Source: Deinococcus sp. (GTDB lineage: Bacteria; Deinococcota; Deinococci; Deinococcales; Deinococcaceae). From it: 5,134 nt of DNA. The position numbers and the translations under genes were made by a program. The stretch lies in NCBI RefSeq assembly GCF_025362455.1, contig NZ_JANYGJ010000004.1:1-5134 (forward strand), written 5' to 3'. Below, piece by piece: positions 4,726-5,134 of this stretch (positions within the stretch are counted from its first letter, which is position 1; every line of letters starts with the position of its first letter). The notes under the pieces were generated by a model. It was not told the origin of the DNA and searched no databases. It worked only from the letters and a program-made list of their open reading frames with translations.

Positions 4726-5134
4726 TCACGACGCCAAAAATCCCCCGTCCACCGGCAGCGTCACGCCGTTGACCATACCCGCCGCGTCGCTCAGCAGGTA
4801 CGCCACCGCCTGCGCCACGTCGAGCGGCTGGGCGAAGCGGCCCAGTGGGTTGCGCTCAAGCATCGGCCCACTTTTGGCCGGGTCGGACCAGGCCATCACG
4901 CCCATCGGCGTCAGGGTCACGGTGGGATTGACCGCGTTGACCCGGATGCCGCGCGGCCCCAGCTCAATCGCCATCACGCGGGTGAGTTGATCGAGTGCCC
5001 CTTTCGAGGCGCAGTAGGTCGCGTGGTCCGGCAACCCCACACTGGACGACTGGCTCGACACGTTCACGATGGCGCCCGGCACACCCCGCTCGATCAGCCC
5101 CCGCGCCACGATCTGGCTGATGGTCATGACCGCC
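4726..5134 (-). CDS. SDR oxidoreductase, L-xylulose reductase-like (partial)
   Basis: The C-terminal 136 residues of a classical short-chain dehydrogenase/reductase are present; the N-terminal Rossmann part with the TGxxxGxG cofactor motif is beyond the right edge. Visible family features are IVNVSSQSS with the catalytic Ser, the active-site YCASK (Tyr and Lys), RVNAVNPTVTLTPMG after it, and the C-terminal LPVDGGF. The segments AVMTISQIVARGLIERG, WSDP..., NPLGRFA and LLSDAAGMVNG closely recall dicarbonyl/L-xylulose reductase (DCXR). That enzyme reduces L-xylulose to xylitol, or dicarbonyls, with NADPH. Substrate prediction within SDRs is unreliable, so carbonyl reductase or another sugar/polyol dehydrogenase is possible. 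The gene is GC-rich and native-looking. It leads a 60-residue gene on the same strand. Confidence 0.9.
   Translation of the reverse strand, partial: AVMTISQIVARGLIERGVPGAIVNVSSQSSSVGLPDHATYCASKGALDQLTRVMAIELGPRGIRVNAVNPTVTLTPMGVMAWSDPAKSGPMLERNPLGRFAQPLDVAQAVAYLLSDAAGMVNGVTLPVDGGFLAS

Noticed and set aside
4529..4990. Plus-strand open frame of 153 codons opposite the SDR and small gene
   Set aside because: It is antisense to the SDR with its catalytic and C-terminal motifs, and has no ribosome binding site or recognisable domain.

Overview
The window looks like chromosomal DNA from a Deinococcus-type bacterium. The housekeeping genes are GC-rich with GC-ending codons, and two genes have a TANNNT -10 element 6-7 bases before the ATG and no Shine-Dalgarno site, which is the leaderless arrangement common in Deinococcus. 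The glycerate kinase, SDR and RHH/MazF-type products fit that group. The genus is inference, since no marker gene is present. No tRNA, rRNA, CRISPR array or complete insertion sequence was found.

Layout. Bases 2-175 are the 3' end of an unrecognised GC-rich gene. Bases 176-1414 form an AT-rich island, down to about 33-45% GC against about 70% in the kinase gene. It holds an apparently structured leader, a lipoprotein with a DUF6973-like domain and a small single-pass membrane protein. Bases 1415-1612 hold inverted repeats and a possible short minus-strand ORF. Bases 1613-1958 (minus) hold an intact ribbon-helix-helix antitoxin followed by a toxin reduced to its last 30 or so residues. Bases 2020-3171 (plus) encode glycerate 2-kinase, which converges on a small hypothetical gene (3196-3465, minus). 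Just upstream of that gene, 3521-3623 is a second, frameshifted copy of the same toxin tail. Bases 3655-4512 (plus) encode a 285-residue protein with beta-helix-like repeats and a helical C-terminus; its middle is AT-rich and its ends are GC-rich. Bases 4514-5134 (minus) hold a two-gene unit: an L-xylulose-reductase-like SDR that runs off the window, then a 60-residue charged protein.

How it fits together. Glycerate kinase and the SDR are ordinary sugar/organic-acid metabolism genes, but they are separate transcription units with no visible shared pathway here. The remainder has the character of an accessory locus: two low-GC segments, each near a scar of the same toxin family, and an antitoxin that has lost its toxin. 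The most notable items are the paired toxin-tail scars, the structured leader before the lipoprotein gene, the lipoprotein/small membrane protein pair, and the GC-mosaic beta-helix protein. None can be called a new system from sequence alone.
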